The notes: generated by a model from the sequence alone, not told the origin. A stretch of 64,000 bases of DNA from Latilactobacillus sakei subsp. sakei DSM 20017 = JCM 1157 (GCF_002370355.1 NZ_AP017929.1:1488001-1552000), one strand, 5' to 3'. Numbered from the stretch's first letter, positions 53,336-62,457 are shown. A program made the numbers and translations.

Positions 53336-53524
53336 CTATTTTTCGTCGCTTTTTAAAACGCCGCCTACTGAGTAACGGTCTGGTTGCATTTCATTTAAGA
53401 CAACATGCACGTGTTCTGCAGGTGCCCCTGTATTTTTTGAGATTGCTTCTGTCACGTCAGCACAAAGTTGTTTTAATTGTGCTTGACTACGACCAGCAAT
53501 AAGATCGATGTGTACTAATGGCAT
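53336..53524 (-). CDS. 4-oxalocrotonate tautomerase family protein
   Basis: 62 residues, starting MPLVHIDLIAGRSQAQLKQL. After Met removal Pro-1 is the catalytic base; the family also keeps Arg at about 12. These small hexamers catalyse keto-enol tautomerisation; the physiological substrate in lactobacilli is unknown. ATG 53524 has AGGAGG upstream. It stands alone between the palindromic repeat and the divergent pepD. Confidence 0.92.
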   Translation of the reverse strand: MPLVHIDLIAGRSQAQLKQLCADVTEAISKNTGAPAEHVHVVLNEMQPDRYSVGGVLKSDEK

Positions 53525-53656
53525 AATAATAGCCTCCTTTTTTCGAATACTATTATTATGCCTGTTTTAGCGCAATTGGGCAACGGTAATTGCTGTGTTT
53601 TCCCCTAAAAGATTGTATAATGAGCATTAATATCGAATTTATTTGGAGGCATTATT

Positions 53657-55093
53657 ATGAGTGAACCCCTTTATCGTCAATTAACCGCCTGTACCAGTGT
53701 TCTGGTCGGTAAAAAAGCGAGCGCAGATGGCTCGACCTTAATCGCACGAAACGAAGATAGCCAAGCTGCTTGGCCTAAACACATGGTGATTCATCCCCAC
53801 CAACAATTAACGAAAGCACCTCACTTTGTTTCAAAAGACACCGGCTTTACGCTTGATCTACCACTAGAAGCCGCTAAATATACCGCAACCCCAGAATGGA
53901 CCGATGAATACGGCTTATTCGAAGAAGATGGTATCAATGAATACGGCGTGGCTATGAGTGGGACCGAAAGTGCGTATAGCAATAGTCGCGTACTCGGCTT
54001 CGATCCCTACATCGATAACGGCATTGCTGAAGAAGCAATGATCACTGTTGTTTTACCATACGTGAAAACTGCCCGCGAAGGGGTTGCTCGTTTAGGCGCG
54101 ATTGTCAGTGAATACGGCACAACCGAAAGTAACGGTATTCTTTTTTCAGACGTTGATGAAGTTTGGTACCTAGAAATTGGTAGTGGTCATCACTGGGTCG
54201 CGCAACGAATTCCTGATGACAGTTACGCTGTCGTGGCCAACCAACTGGCCATTCAAGAAGTTGATTTTGATCAACCAGAGGCCTTTATGACTTCTGAGGG
54301 GCTTCAAAACTTTGCCCGTGATAACCACCTCTGGCAAGCTGGCACACCGTTTAATTTCCGCAACATCTTTGGGACACAAGATCAAAGCGACCTCGTTTAC
54401 AACACACCACGTGTTTGGTACGGTCAAAAGCTTTTAACACCGTCTGTTGAACAACAACCACAAGACTTTAACCTGCCCTTCTTACGCCAACCTGATGCAC
54501 CTATTCAAGTCGAAGATGTCGCTCAGATTTTAGGCTCGCACTATGAAGGGACCGTCTACGATCCAATTGGTCACGGCACACCACAAGAAAAACATGCTTT
54601 CCGCCCAATTAGTTTAGCGAAAACACAAGAGTCACACATTCTTCAAATGCGTCCTAACCGCCCTGTTGATGTCAGCGGTATCCACTGGTTAGCGATGGGT
54701 GTGACTGCACAGAGCGTCTACGTGCCATTTTACGCCGGTGCTGATGATGTCCCAGTTAACTACCAAAAAGGTACAAAAGATTATTCAAAGGATTCCATCT
54801 ATTGGACCTATAAATTAGCTGGTATTCTAGTCGATGCCCACTACGCTAAATTCGCTAAAGACTTAGAACAAACACAAAAACACATCAACAGTTTGATGGT
54901 GCAAAATATCGTTGCTACTGACAAGCTTGTTGCAGCTGAAACCGATGCGCACCAACGAACGATGTTGATGACCAAAGGTTCTGCTAAAGCAGCCCAACTT
55001 GCGCAACACGAAATGGAACGCCTCACTGTTAAGCTCATTACGGACAGTGCAAACCTCTCACCATTGAACTTTACAACGGATAGTAATCTCTAA
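53657..55093 (+). CDS. pepD: Dipeptidase, C69 family (PepD)
   Basis: 478 residues. An N-terminal nucleophile hydrolase: Cys12 in TACTSVLVGKKASADGSTLI is the residue exposed after removal of the short 11-residue propeptide, followed by ARNED. Splits a broad range of dipeptides in the cytoplasm, part of the peptide-based amino-acid supply typical of lactic acid bacteria. ATG 53657 after TGGAGG. Monocistronic, with a terminator right after the stop. Confidence 0.95.
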   Translation: MSEPLYRQLTACTSVLVGKKASADGSTLIARNEDSQAAWPKHMVIHPHQQLTKAPHFVSKDTGFTLDLPLEAAKYTATPEWTDEYGLFEEDGINEYGVAMSGTESAYSNSRVLGFDPYIDNGIAEEAMITVVLPYVKTAREGVARLGAIVSEYGTTESNGILFSDVDEVWYLEIGSGHHWVAQRIPDDSYAVVANQLAIQEVDFDQPEAFMTSEGLQNFARDNHLWQAGTPFNFRNIFGTQDQSDLVYNTPRVWYGQKLLTPSVEQQPQDFNLPFLRQPDAPIQVEDVAQILGSHYEGTVYDPIGHGTPQEKHAFRPISLAKTQESHILQMRPNRPVDVSGIHWLAMGVTAQSVYVPFYAGADDVPVNYQKGTKDYSKDSIYWTYKLAGILVDAHYAKFAKDLEQTQKHINSLMVQNIVATDKLVAAETDAHQRTMLMTKGSAKAAQLAQHEMERLTVKLITDSANLSPLNFTTDSNL

Positions 55094-55095
55094 CG

Positions 55096-55125
55096 AAAAA
55101 ATTCGTCCAACTGGACGAATTTTTT
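55096..55125. terminator. Terminator of pepD
   Basis: AAAAAATTCGTCCA/TGGACGAATTTTTT, a perfect 14-bp stem with a 2-base loop drawn minimally; symmetric, so bidirectional. Confidence 0.92.
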
Positions 55126-55143
55126 TATTGGCCGATAATCAGA

Positions 55144-55782
55144 TTAATGATGATTTTGCTGTCTATTTTTTAGTAATAGATATGCTATCACTAAAATCGT
55201 TAGCGCGCTAAGCACTAACCATCCAGAAAATTTTATTTGCAGCGGTGTTTTAACTAATATCGAAATTAGAATACCACCAGCAAAACCTACTGTCCAAATC
55301 GACCAGCGCATAATCCGCTTTGTATAGTTTATTTTAGCTGTGTAAATAGTATTGCCTATATTTCTAAAAAGTAACCCGATTAGTACAACAAAATAACTTG
55401 CAGCTAATAAGATTGTCCCGATATCAAAATAGGCATCATGACTTAGCAAACTAGGTAATGAAAATGCAATTATGTATGCTCCCATTCCCAATAATAAAAA
55501 ACGCATCATCCCCAAAAAATTACGTGGTATCTCCACCATCAATTCGTCAGCAATCGTTTTGACATTTTTTCCAAAATAAGTTTCAGCACTAATGTGATCT
55601 TGTTGCGCGTCCAAAATATCTTCAAGAATTACTAATAATTGTTTTTCAACTATTTCTTCGTTTCGTGTAATTGATTGACATCGCATGTATAGTAATAAAT
55701 CATTATAAAACTGTCTATTTTCAGTATTTAACGCTAACCTTAGTTGGTTATTCTTTTGAATTAACGCCTTAATCTTTGTCAT
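55144..55782 (-). CDS. DUF1129-like membrane protein linked to PadR
   Basis: 212 residues: a soluble N-terminal half (TKIKALIQKNNQLRLALNTE, about 1-85) and four membrane helices (about 92-110, 120-140, 160-177 and 185-204). The pairing with a PadR regulator, overlapping by 4 bases, is the common arrangement of DUF1129/DUF1048-type proteins. Function unknown; probably expressed when PadR is released. Confidence 0.72.
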   Translation of the reverse strand: MTKIKALIQKNNQLRLALNTENRQFYNDLLLYMRCQSITRNEEIVEKQLLVILEDILDAQQDHISAETYFGKNVKTIADELMVEIPRNFLGMMRFLLLGMGAYIIAFSLPSLLSHDAYFDIGTILLAASYFVVLIGLLFRNIGNTIYTAKINYTKRIMRWSIWTVGFAGGILISILVKTPLQIKFSGWLVLSALTILVIAYLLLKNRQQNHH

Positions 55783-56117
55783 ATTTGCGACTCCTCTTCG
55801 ATTAATTTAAGAACCGTAGTTTGTAACTGGCCCCACTCATTAATAAATTCCTTTTTAGCAATCTGCCCTTCTGCCGTAATAAAATAGTATTTTCTATCTG
55901 GCCCTTCATCCGACTTTTTAATTTTGCTGACTAGCAACCCCCGTTTTTCGATGGTCGTAAGTAATGGATAAATAGTCCCTTTAGGTACGTTTTCAAGGCC
56001 ATAATGATTCATTTTTTTGCTTAAACCGTAGCCATATTCTGGTCCTTTATCAAGAATCATTAGCATGATTCCTTGTAAAATTCCTTTCAGCATTTGACTT
56101 GATATTGTTTGTACCAT
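55779..56117 (-). CDS. PadR-family transcriptional regulator
   Basis: 112 residues. Winged helix: LKGILQGIMLMILDKGPEYG, YGLSKKMNHYG, then GTIYPLLTTIEKRGLLVSKI and the wing GPDRKYYFITAEG, all diagnostic. A C-terminal helix provides dimerisation. Probably represses its own operon through two direct repeats in the promoter. ATG 56117, 5 bases after AGGAGG. Confidence 0.93.
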   Translation of the reverse strand: MVQTISSQMLKGILQGIMLMILDKGPEYGYGLSKKMNHYGLENVPKGTIYPLLTTIEKRGLLVSKIKKSDEGPDRKYYFITAEGQIAKKEFINEWGQLQTTVLKLIEEESQI

Positions 56118-56128
56118 ATTAACCTCCT

Positions 56129-56190
56129 AACTAGTTTGTTTAACATATTAGTAGTGTAATTCAAATCAACTAGTTTGTAAAGCATAATAG
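56129..56190 (-). promoter_or_regulatory. padR promoter with two repeated operators
   Basis: Minus-strand TTTACA (56176-56181), 17 bases, TACACT (56153-56158). Two near-identical 23-base copies starting AACTAGTTTGT (56129-56151 and 56168-56190) lie 39 bases apart, one over the -35 and one just before the ribosome site. Each contains the palindrome AACTAGTT. Confidence 0.7.
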
Positions 56191-56202
56191 TCATTATGTA
56201 AA

Positions 56203-56236
56203 AGGCGCTACTATCTTGATAAGCATAGTAGCGCCT
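56203..56236. terminator. Hairpin between sod and padR
   Basis: AGGCGCTACTAT/ATAGTAGCGCCT, a perfect 12-bp stem with a 10-base loop. It is followed by TTTTAC on the minus strand, so it may back up the sod terminator. Confidence 0.65.
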
Positions 56237-56261
56237 CTTTAAACAATTTAAATCGTGACAC

Positions 56262-56315
56262 AAAAAATGACAACAGCCCAGCGGAAACGCACGAAACCAC
56301 TCCGGTTGTTGTCAT
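56262..56315 (-). terminator. Terminator of the superoxide dismutase gene
   Basis: Minus-strand ATGACAACA/TGTTGTCAT with inner CC/GG pairs and a long loop, then TTTTTTG. Confidence 0.75.
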
Positions 56316-56329
56316 CTATTGGCCGCTGC

Positions 56330-56929
56330 TTAGATTAATTCCGCCACAAGCGGCCAATTAATTATTTTCCAGAAATTCTCGATATAGTCAATGCGATTAT
56401 TCTGGTATTTCAAGTAATATGCATGTTCCCAAACATCGAGACCGATCAATGGGCGATTACCACTCATGATTGGTGAATCTTGGTTAGGGGTGGTCATGAT
56501 TTGCAATTCACCGTCGTGATCAACGACTAACCATGCCCAACCGGAACCAAAAACACCTAGTGCGGCATTATTGAATTCAGCTTGAAAATCTTTAAAGGTG
56601 CCAAAACGTGCTTCAATTTTTTCTAATAATTCACCTGTTGGCATCAGTGGGGCATTTTCAGTCAAAATTCGCCAGAAAAAGCTATGATTAGCGTGACCCC
56701 CTGCGTTATTGCGAATCGGTGTCTGTAATGACTCAGGAAGATCATTAATGTGTGTTAGCAAGTCGTGTAAGGATTTGCTAGCTAAGTCGGGGTGTTTTGC
56801 CAAGGCTGCGTTTAACTTCGTCACATAAGTCTTATGATGCTTATCATGATGAAGATGCATTGTTTCGGAGTCGATATAGGGATCTAAAGCAACATACTCA
56901 TACGGTAATGCTGGTAATTTAAAAGTCAT
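56330..56929 (-). CDS. sodA: Superoxide dismutase (Mn/Fe family)
   Basis: 199 residues. The metal ligands are in HLHHDKHHKTYV (first His, about 27), NHSFFW (His near 79), and DVWEHAYYLKYQN (Asp and His near 164-168). It converts superoxide to hydrogen peroxide and oxygen. ATG 56929 is 6 bases after AGGAGGG; longer frames lack a site. A true SOD is uncommon in lactobacilli and is known from the L. sakei group, which supports the host guess. Metal preference (Mn likely) is not settled by sequence alone. Confidence 0.95.
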   Translation of the reverse strand: MTFKLPALPYEYVALDPYIDSETMHLHHDKHHKTYVTKLNAALAKHPDLASKSLHDLLTHINDLPESLQTPIRNNAGGHANHSFFWRILTENAPLMPTGELLEKIEARFGTFKDFQAEFNNAALGVFGSGWAWLVVDHDGELQIMTTPNQDSPIMSGNRPLIGLDVWEHAYYLKYQNNRIDYIENFWKIINWPLVAELI

Positions 56930-57004
56930 GGGCATCCCTCCTCTTTCTAACTCTATCATACAAGTAACCGGTCTCAAAAAGCCAATGATATGCTTTTTTT
57001 AATA

Positions 57005-57547
57005 TTAAAAAAACTGACTAAGCATGTCGCTTAGCCAGTTTTTTTGAATGCGCGGCAGTTGTCCTTCAATTTCCGTCAACATCATGTTTGGTGTTTTATG
57101 TTGAAAGAAAATCGTGTAGTCTGCCAAACGATAATATTTAGGGCGTCGTTCGTGATATAACTCCCGTAAACCATCATGACCAAGTTGATTGACCAGTGGT
57201 CGGCGATCATTACGCGAAACGCGGCGCCAGTGCGCCTCATAACTCCCATTTAAGTAAAAGATGGGGATGCCACTTTGTTCCAGTAGATAGCGCGTCTGTG
57301 CGTCATCAACCACACCACCACCGGTCGCAATGACGACATCTTCTTGAACCAATTTTGCAAGTGCTTCAAATTCCATCTGCCGAAACGCAGATTGGCCTTT
57401 AATGGCAAAAATTTCGTTAATCGTCATCTGCTGTTCCCGCATGATGTATTTGTCCAAATCAATCCATTCGCTCTTGAAATGATGTGCGACTTTACGTGCA
57501 ATGGTTGTTTTACCAGAACCCATAAACCCAATTAAAATTAACTGCAT
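57005..57547 (-). CDS. aroK: Shikimate kinase
   Basis: 180 residues. P-loop GFMGSGKTT (7-15), shikimate-binding DLDKYI (Asp near 34), FRQMEFEAL, ATGGGVV (about 74-80) and the lid Arg in RNDRRPLV. Phosphorylates shikimate at O3. Last gene of aroE-aroF-aroB-aroK on this strand. ATG 57547 lies in a 77-base gap after aroB with GGGG rather than a perfect site upstream. The C-terminus is a little longer than the E. coli enzyme. Confidence 0.94.
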   Translation of the reverse strand: MQLILIGFMGSGKTTIARKVAHHFKSEWIDLDKYIMREQQMTINEIFAIKGQSAFRQMEFEALAKLVQEDVVIATGGGVVDDAQTRYLLEQSGIPIFYLNGSYEAHWRRVSRNDRRPLVNQLGHDGLRELYHERRPKYYRLADYTIFFQHKTPNMMLTEIEGQLPRIQKNWLSDMLSQFF

Positions 57548-57624
57548 CTAGTGAATCAACCCCTGTAAATCAGTTTCAATCTAGTCTAATTGTAAAGTAT
57601 CTGCCTGCAGGTTACCAGTATTTT

Positions 57625-58692
57625 CTAAAACGAGCGCCGTTTCATTTTTAATTGGGTACTAAATTGCGTTAATGGTAGTTGTAAAATAGTTGGCTGTCCG
57701 ATCGCTTTTAAATAAACAATGTTAATCAGAGCGCCTTGATTCTTCTTGTCATGCGCAATTTTCTCAAATAATGCGGGTGATTGTAATAACGGGTGCGTGA
57801 CCGGTAAGCCAACCCGTTCAAGAACAGTTTGCAGTTGTGCCGTAATTTGAGTCGGTTGTTCGAAAAGGCGACTAATCGCCATTAACCCGATACTAACCGC
57901 TTCGCCATGCGTTAACTCACCGTCTGCCAAAGACTCAACAGCATGGCCAATTGTATGACCGAAATTCAACAACCGCCGTTGCCCACTTTCTTGAACATCC
58001 GCCATCACAATCTGCGCCTTATAGGCAATGCTGCGCGCAATCAGCTCTGGGGCTTTATCCAAAATTGCAGTCGGCGATTCGATTTGTTGAACGAGGTTCC
58101 AAAAATCGGCACCGACTAAGGCCGCTACTTTGATCACTTCAGCGTAACCAGTGACTAATTGCCGTTGTGGTAGCGTCTCGAGCATTTGCGGATCAATTAA
58201 AACGAGCTCAGGTTGATAAAAAGTCCCGACTAAATTTTTTCCCGCTGGTAAATCAACAGCCGTTTTACCGCCAACGCTGCTATCCACTTGCGCTAATAAG
58301 GAAGTGGGAATTTGAATAAACGGTAAACCCCGCATATAAGTTGAGGCAACAAAACCCGTTAAATCCCCAACAACGCCGCCACCGAGAGCAATCAGACCAT
58401 CACTGCGATTAAAGTTGGCCGTCACCAATGCCTCATAGAGGCTCATCGCTTGTTCGAGAGACTTAGCGGATTCGCCTGCCGGGACGGTAAGGACAGTGAC
58501 CTGAAAACCAGCTTGCGTTAATTGCGCAGCAACTTGTGCTTGATACAAAGGGCCGACAATCGTATCTGTGACCAATGCAATTTTACGTGCAGACCACACC
58601 TGTTGAACTTCGCGCCCGATTGAAGTCGCTAAGCCATTTTCAATTTTAATTTGATATTCTTGCGTCGTTAAATTAACCGAAATAGTTGGCAT
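57625..58692 (-). CDS. aroB: 3-dehydroquinate synthase
   Basis: About 355 residues. NAD-binding AALGGGVVGDLTGFVASTYM-like segment (here LIALGGGVVGDLTGFVASTY, about 97-116), SSVGGKTAVDLPAGKN (about 139-154) with the catalytic Lys, and zinc ligands Glu (YAEVIK), His (FGHTIGHAVE) and His (LTHGEAVSIG). Converts DAHP to dehydroquinate. ATG 58692 overlaps aroF by a few bases upstream; GTG 58701 is an alternative. Confidence 0.95.
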   Translation of the reverse strand: MPTISVNLTTQEYQIKIENGLATSIGREVQQVWSARKIALVTDTIVGPLYQAQVAAQLTQAGFQVTVLTVPAGESAKSLEQAMSLYEALVTANFNRSDGLIALGGGVVGDLTGFVASTYMRGLPFIQIPTSLLAQVDSSVGGKTAVDLPAGKNLVGTFYQPELVLIDPQMLETLPQRQLVTGYAEVIKVAALVGADFWNLVQQIESPTAILDKAPELIARSIAYKAQIVMADVQESGQRRLLNFGHTIGHAVESLADGELTHGEAVSIGLMAISRLFEQPTQITAQLQTVLERVGLPVTHPLLQSPALFEKIAHDKKNQGALINIVYLKAIGQPTILQLPLTQFSTQLKMKRRSF

Positions 58693-58694
58693 TT

Positions 58695-59690
58695 TTACCA
58701 CGACCGCATCAATTGATCAATCGCCCAGATCTGACGACACATTTCTAAATAAGTCGCGGGTTTCAACGCTTGTGGCCCATCGGAAAAGGCGACTTCAGGA
58801 TGGTCATGAATCTCCACCATCATCCCGCTGGCACCAGTTGCTACGCCGGCTCTAGCCATCGGTGTCACCAAGTCCCATTCCCCCGTCGCATGACTTGGAT
58901 CAACGATCACTGGGTAGTGTGATAATTTTTGAAGGACAGGAACCGCGTTTAAATCAAACGTATTGCGGGTATATTGATTATCAAAAGTCCGAATTCCGCG
59001 TTCTAAGAGCATGATTTGGCGATTACCGTTGGCTGCAATATACTCAGCAGCATTTAATAGATCATCAACTGTAGCGGCTAGACCACGTTTTAAAGCAACC
59101 GGAATGTTCGTCTGCCCAACGGCCTTTAACAATGAAAAGTTTTGCATATTCCGAGCCCCAATTTGGAAGACATCTGTGTATTGTGCAATTAGGGCCACAT
59201 GCGTTTCATCCATGACCTCCGTAATGACATCCATGCCTGTTGCATCGGCTGCTTGGCGGAGTGCTTTGAGCCCAGCTTCACCCATTCCTTGGAATGAGTA
59301 AGGTGAAGTCCGTGGCTTATAGGCGCCACCACGCAGTAAAGTTGCGCCCCCTTCCTTGGCCACTTTAGCCATCGCTAAAATATGCTCAGCTGATTCTACC
59401 GAACATGGCCCGGCCATCATCGTAAACTGCTCGCCACCAATTGTACTGTGTGGTAATTGAATGATTGTATTTTCAGGTTGGAATAATCGACTACTTAAAA
59501 CATAACTTGGTTCATCAGTTGTCATTGAATCGACGCCTGCTTGTTCTGCAGCAGTTAATGTCACTTCCTTAAGTCCAATTAATGCGACGTGTTGTGCTGA
59601 TTGGTAAACCACGACACCAGCTTGGCGTTGTCGTTCACAAAAATCTTGGATGAGTGATTTGCTCGTTGTTGCTTTAAATTGAATAATCAT
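58695..59690 (-). CDS. aroF: 3-deoxy-7-phosphoheptulonate (DAHP) synthase
   Basis: 331 residues, type I-beta. An N-terminal ferredoxin-like/ACT-like regulatory part (about 1-65) precedes the TIM barrel with MMAGPCSVES, LRGGAYKPRTSPYSFQGMG (about 119-137), LKRGLAAT, ERGIRTF and DPSHATG. It joins PEP and erythrose 4-phosphate, committing carbon to aromatic amino acids. The N-terminal domain usually mediates feedback inhibition. ATG 59690 overlaps the aroE end by 4 bases. Confidence 0.95.
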   Translation of the reverse strand: MIIQFKATTSKSLIQDFCERQRQAGVVVYQSAQHVALIGLKEVTLTAAEQAGVDSMTTDEPSYVLSSRLFQPENTIIQLPHSTIGGEQFTMMAGPCSVESAEHILAMAKVAKEGGATLLRGGAYKPRTSPYSFQGMGEAGLKALRQAADATGMDVITEVMDETHVALIAQYTDVFQIGARNMQNFSLLKAVGQTNIPVALKRGLAATVDDLLNAAEYIAANGNRQIMLLERGIRTFDNQYTRNTFDLNAVPVLQKLSHYPVIVDPSHATGEWDLVTPMARAGVATGASGMMVEIHDHPEVAFSDGPQALKPATYLEMCRQIWAIDQLMRSW

Positions 59691-60559
59691 GATGCATCAT
59701 TGCCTCCATTTAGATGTTGGTAAATTGGCGTTGTCGCCATTGATTCGTTGGTCCAGAATTCAAAACTCAAGGCCGCTTGTTCAATCAGCATGCCCAGGCC
59801 ATTTTGCGTTTTTAAATGCGCTTTTTGAGCTGCTTTTAAAAACGCAGTCTCTCGCGGTGCGTAAATTAGATCTGCGACAAGGCTATCTTCGGGCAAATAT
59901 TGCAGTAAGTTAATTGGTAAGGGATTACCCGGCGTTGCGGCCATGCCAATATTGGTTGCATTAATTAAACAATCAGCATTTTGCAAGGCAGTTGCCAATG
60001 CTAACTGGTCATCGTACGGTTCAACAGTAATCTGTAGACCACTAGCAACGCTAATTTGAGCCAATCGTTGAATGACTGAATCATAAGTCGCATTAGCACG
60101 TTTAAAAACGGTCATCTGCTGCACACCATACCGCACGGCAGCCTCAATTACCGCTAGTGCCGCCCCACCAGCACCTAGAATAACGACAGAACGATATCTG
60201 CGTTGGGGATGTGCTTTTTGTAAGGCACGCCAAAAACCATCACCATCCGTATTGGTTGCTGTTAAATGGCCAGCCTCATTTTTAATGGTATTAATGGCCC
60301 CCACTAATTTAGCCGTTGGCGTTAAGTCGTCCACTAGCGGGACAAGTGATTGCTTATAAGGCATCGATAGATTAACGCCCCGAATACCTAGCGCCTTAAT
60401 TGCGCTGGCGATTGCTGCCGGTGTTGCCTGACTATCGAAGACGGCATAGCGCGCATCCATTTGAATTTGGTGAAAACCAGTATTGTGAATAAAGGGTGAT
60501 AAGCTATGTTGCGCTGGGTGCGCAATCAAGCCATAAAGTGCTGTATAACCTGATATCAT
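59687..60559 (-). CDS. aroE: Shikimate dehydrogenase
   Basis: 290 residues. YGLIAHPAQHSLSPFIHNTG at the N-terminus, GVNLSMPYKQSLVPLVD with catalytic Lys (about 65-81), NTDGDGF (Asp near 102), the NADPH loop VILGAGGAALAVIEAAV (about 126-142), and LLINATNIGM-like NATNIGMAATP. Reduces 3-dehydroshikimate. ATG 60559 with GAGGAAA upstream; first gene of the minus-strand aro operon. Confidence 0.95.
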   Translation of the reverse strand: MISGYTALYGLIAHPAQHSLSPFIHNTGFHQIQMDARYAVFDSQATPAAIASAIKALGIRGVNLSMPYKQSLVPLVDDLTPTAKLVGAINTIKNEAGHLTATNTDGDGFWRALQKAHPQRRYRSVVILGAGGAALAVIEAAVRYGVQQMTVFKRANATYDSVIQRLAQISVASGLQITVEPYDDQLALATALQNADCLINATNIGMAATPGNPLPINLLQYLPEDSLVADLIYAPRETAFLKAAQKAHLKTQNGLGMLIEQAALSFEFWTNESMATTPIYQHLNGGNDAS

Positions 60560-60666
60560 TGCATTTTTCCTCTAGCAACTATCATACTTTAAATAATCGG
60601 CTTTTTAAAGTCGTTTTTAAAAGCACTCGTATTGTTCATAGCCTGAAATATATTTCCCCGATTGTA

Positions 60667-60723
60667 TTGACAGGTGTTATTTATTTAAAGTAAAATAAAA
60701 ACATCAACTGAAAGCGCTTCGCT
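60667..60723 (+). promoter_or_regulatory. Promoter and cre-like site for the esterase gene
   Basis: TTGACA (60667-60672), 18 bases, TAAAAT (60691-60696). Directly downstream TGAAAGCGCTTCGCT (60709-60723) fits the catabolite-responsive element pattern TGNAANCGNWNNCW at every position. CcpA bound there would repress when preferred sugar is present. Confidence 0.6.
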
Positions 60724-60749
60724 TATTCAGACGGAAAGGCTGTCTATCT

Positions 60750-61574
60750 ATGCAAATTATGAATCAAACGCTCACAACGAATCACCAGGACTTTCAAGTT
60801 ACAGCCTACTGGCTAGATTCCAATCAAGATTTTAACAACACTCGCTATCAACCGGTCGTGATTATCTGCCCAGGAGGTGGTTTTCGCTACCATTCACAGC
60901 GTGAAACAGAACCAATTGTCTTAAAGGCATTAGCTGAAGGCTGCCATGCAGTTGTCTTACCTTATCAACTCATCGAACCAAACCAAATGGTTTATCCTAC
61001 AGCACTCCAACAGCTCGCTAAAACGATCGAGTGGATTACAGATCAATCAGAAGTGCAAAAGGTTGATCCCGAACGAATCGTACTCGTTGGTTTCTCAGCT
61101 GGTGGGCATCTAGTGGCTACTTTTAACGGTATCGCTACTAACCCTGAACTGAACACACAATATTAACTCGACAGTTATCGTGGCCACCATGCCGCAGTTA
61201 TTTTGAGCTATCCTGTCATTGATTTAGACGCTGGTTTTCCTAAAGAAGAAAGTGAAAAAGAGCGGATTACAACTGATCAACGTCTCTGGCACGCACAGGA
61301 CACATTAACAAAATGGGCCAAACCGTGTTTCGTATGGCAAACGGCAACTGATGAACTCGTACCAGCCATCAATTCATTACTGTACGTCACTGAACTAAAT
61401 CGGTTAAACATCACAACTGAGTATCACTTATTCAGTGATGGTGTTCACGGTTTGGCATTGGCCAATAAAGTAACCCAGCGTCCCGGTAAACCACAAGACG
61501 TTAATGAACCGGTTGCCCAGTGGCTCCCGCTTGCGCTAACTTGGTTGGCAGAAATCGATATTGCTCATCGTTAA
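60750..61574 (+). pseudogene. Alpha/beta-hydrolase (acetyl esterase/xylan esterase-like), interrupted by an in-frame stop
   Basis: Two pieces in the same frame, separated only by a TAA at 61164-61166, make one 274-residue BD-FAE-like esterase. The first holds the oxyanion region ICPGGGFRYHSQRE (about 37-50) and nucleophile elbow VGFSAGGHLV (about 111-120); the second holds the acid in TATDELVPA and the His in DGVHGLALA. The stop replaces what is probably a Gln codon (TQY-stop-LDSYRG), a single C-to-T change. The downstream piece lacks a proper start. It is controlled by a cre-like promoter, so it was probably a sugar-related deacetylase. Inactive unless the stop is read through. Confidence 0.88.
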
Positions 61575-61595
61575 AAGTTTAAACGATCACAAAAA

Positions 61596-61627
61596 GGAGT
61601 TGGGATAAAATCCCGGCTCTTTTTTTA
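61596..61627 (+). terminator. Terminator after the esterase remnant
   Basis: GAGTTGGGAT/ATCCCGGCTC stem (one or two G-T pairs), 3-base loop, seven T. Confidence 0.85.
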
Positions 61628-61720
61628 ATGTTAAGATTAAACGTTACTAATCTTTAAATTGCCTAATCCCATTAATTCCTCTAAAATAGTGACTAATGTT
61701 ATTTAATAGCGAGGTCGAAT

Positions 61721-62440
61721 ATGAAAAAATTAATCATTGGTTTCATTTTATTATTAAGTCTCATTTGTCTAGCGCCAACTGCTACCTATGCAAGAGCCGG
61801 TGGGGCTTCAGGTGGTGGCGGTGGTTCAACCTCTAGTGGTTCGTTTGGAGGCAGCACAAGTACGACCACCGACAGAACAACGAACAATTATTACGGTCGC
61901 CGGGGTTACTACGGGCCCCGTAGTTTTCTCAACAACCTCGTTTTTGCAATCTTTTTTATCATATCAGCCTTCTTAATGATTATCCGCAAGAAACGCGACT
62001 GGCTAGCGCGGCGTCACGAACGGGCTCTATCACGAACCGTCACGATTGACGATGCAACCCGCGAACGTTTTGAAGAATGCTTTTACCAAATCGAAGCTGC
62101 TTGGACCACCAATGATCTTAGTTTGGTCGCACCGCTCATGACCCCTCATTTCCAACGGCAGCAACAACGTATTTTAAATCGTTATCAACGCCAACATAAA
62201 CATAATCAGCTGGAAAGTCTGACCATCATCTCAGAGGAACTGATCCTATCGGACAATCCAAACGTCCGTAAAGTCCTTGTAACGGCCCAAATGCGCGATT
62301 ATTTCACTAATGACCGCTCATCAGACGAAGATAATGAAAAACGCCGTGAAGCAACTTATATCGAACGTTTCAGCGAAATCTGGGAATTCAAACAGGTTGA
62401 CGGACAATATCTCGTCAACCATATCGATCAATCTCTTTAA
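61721..62440 (+). CDS. Tim44-like domain membrane protein
   Basis: 239 residues. Signal peptide or membrane helix (KKLIIGFILLLSLICLAPTA, ending near ATYARA), then a Gly/Ser/Thr-rich linker (about 27-55), a membrane helix (NNLVFAIFFIISAFLMIIRK, about 70-90) and a C-terminal Tim44-like domain (about 105-239) ending in SEIWEFKQVDGQYLVNHID. The bacterial relatives have no settled function; an envelope or transport role is usual guesswork. ATG 61721 is preceded by a GCGAGG-type ribosome site. It precedes aroD by 17 bases, so they may be co-transcribed. Confidence 0.78.
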   Translation: MKKLIIGFILLLSLICLAPTATYARAGGASGGGGGSTSSGSFGGSTSTTTDRTTNNYYGRRGYYGPRSFLNNLVFAIFFIISAFLMIIRKKRDWLARRHERALSRTVTIDDATRERFEECFYQIEAAWTTNDLSLVAPLMTPHFQRQQQRILNRYQRQHKHNQLESLTIISEELILSDNPNVRKVLVTAQMRDYFTNDRSSDEDNEKRREATYIERFSEIWEFKQVDGQYLVNHIDQSL

Positions 62441-62457
62441 GAAAGTGAGTTTTTGAA

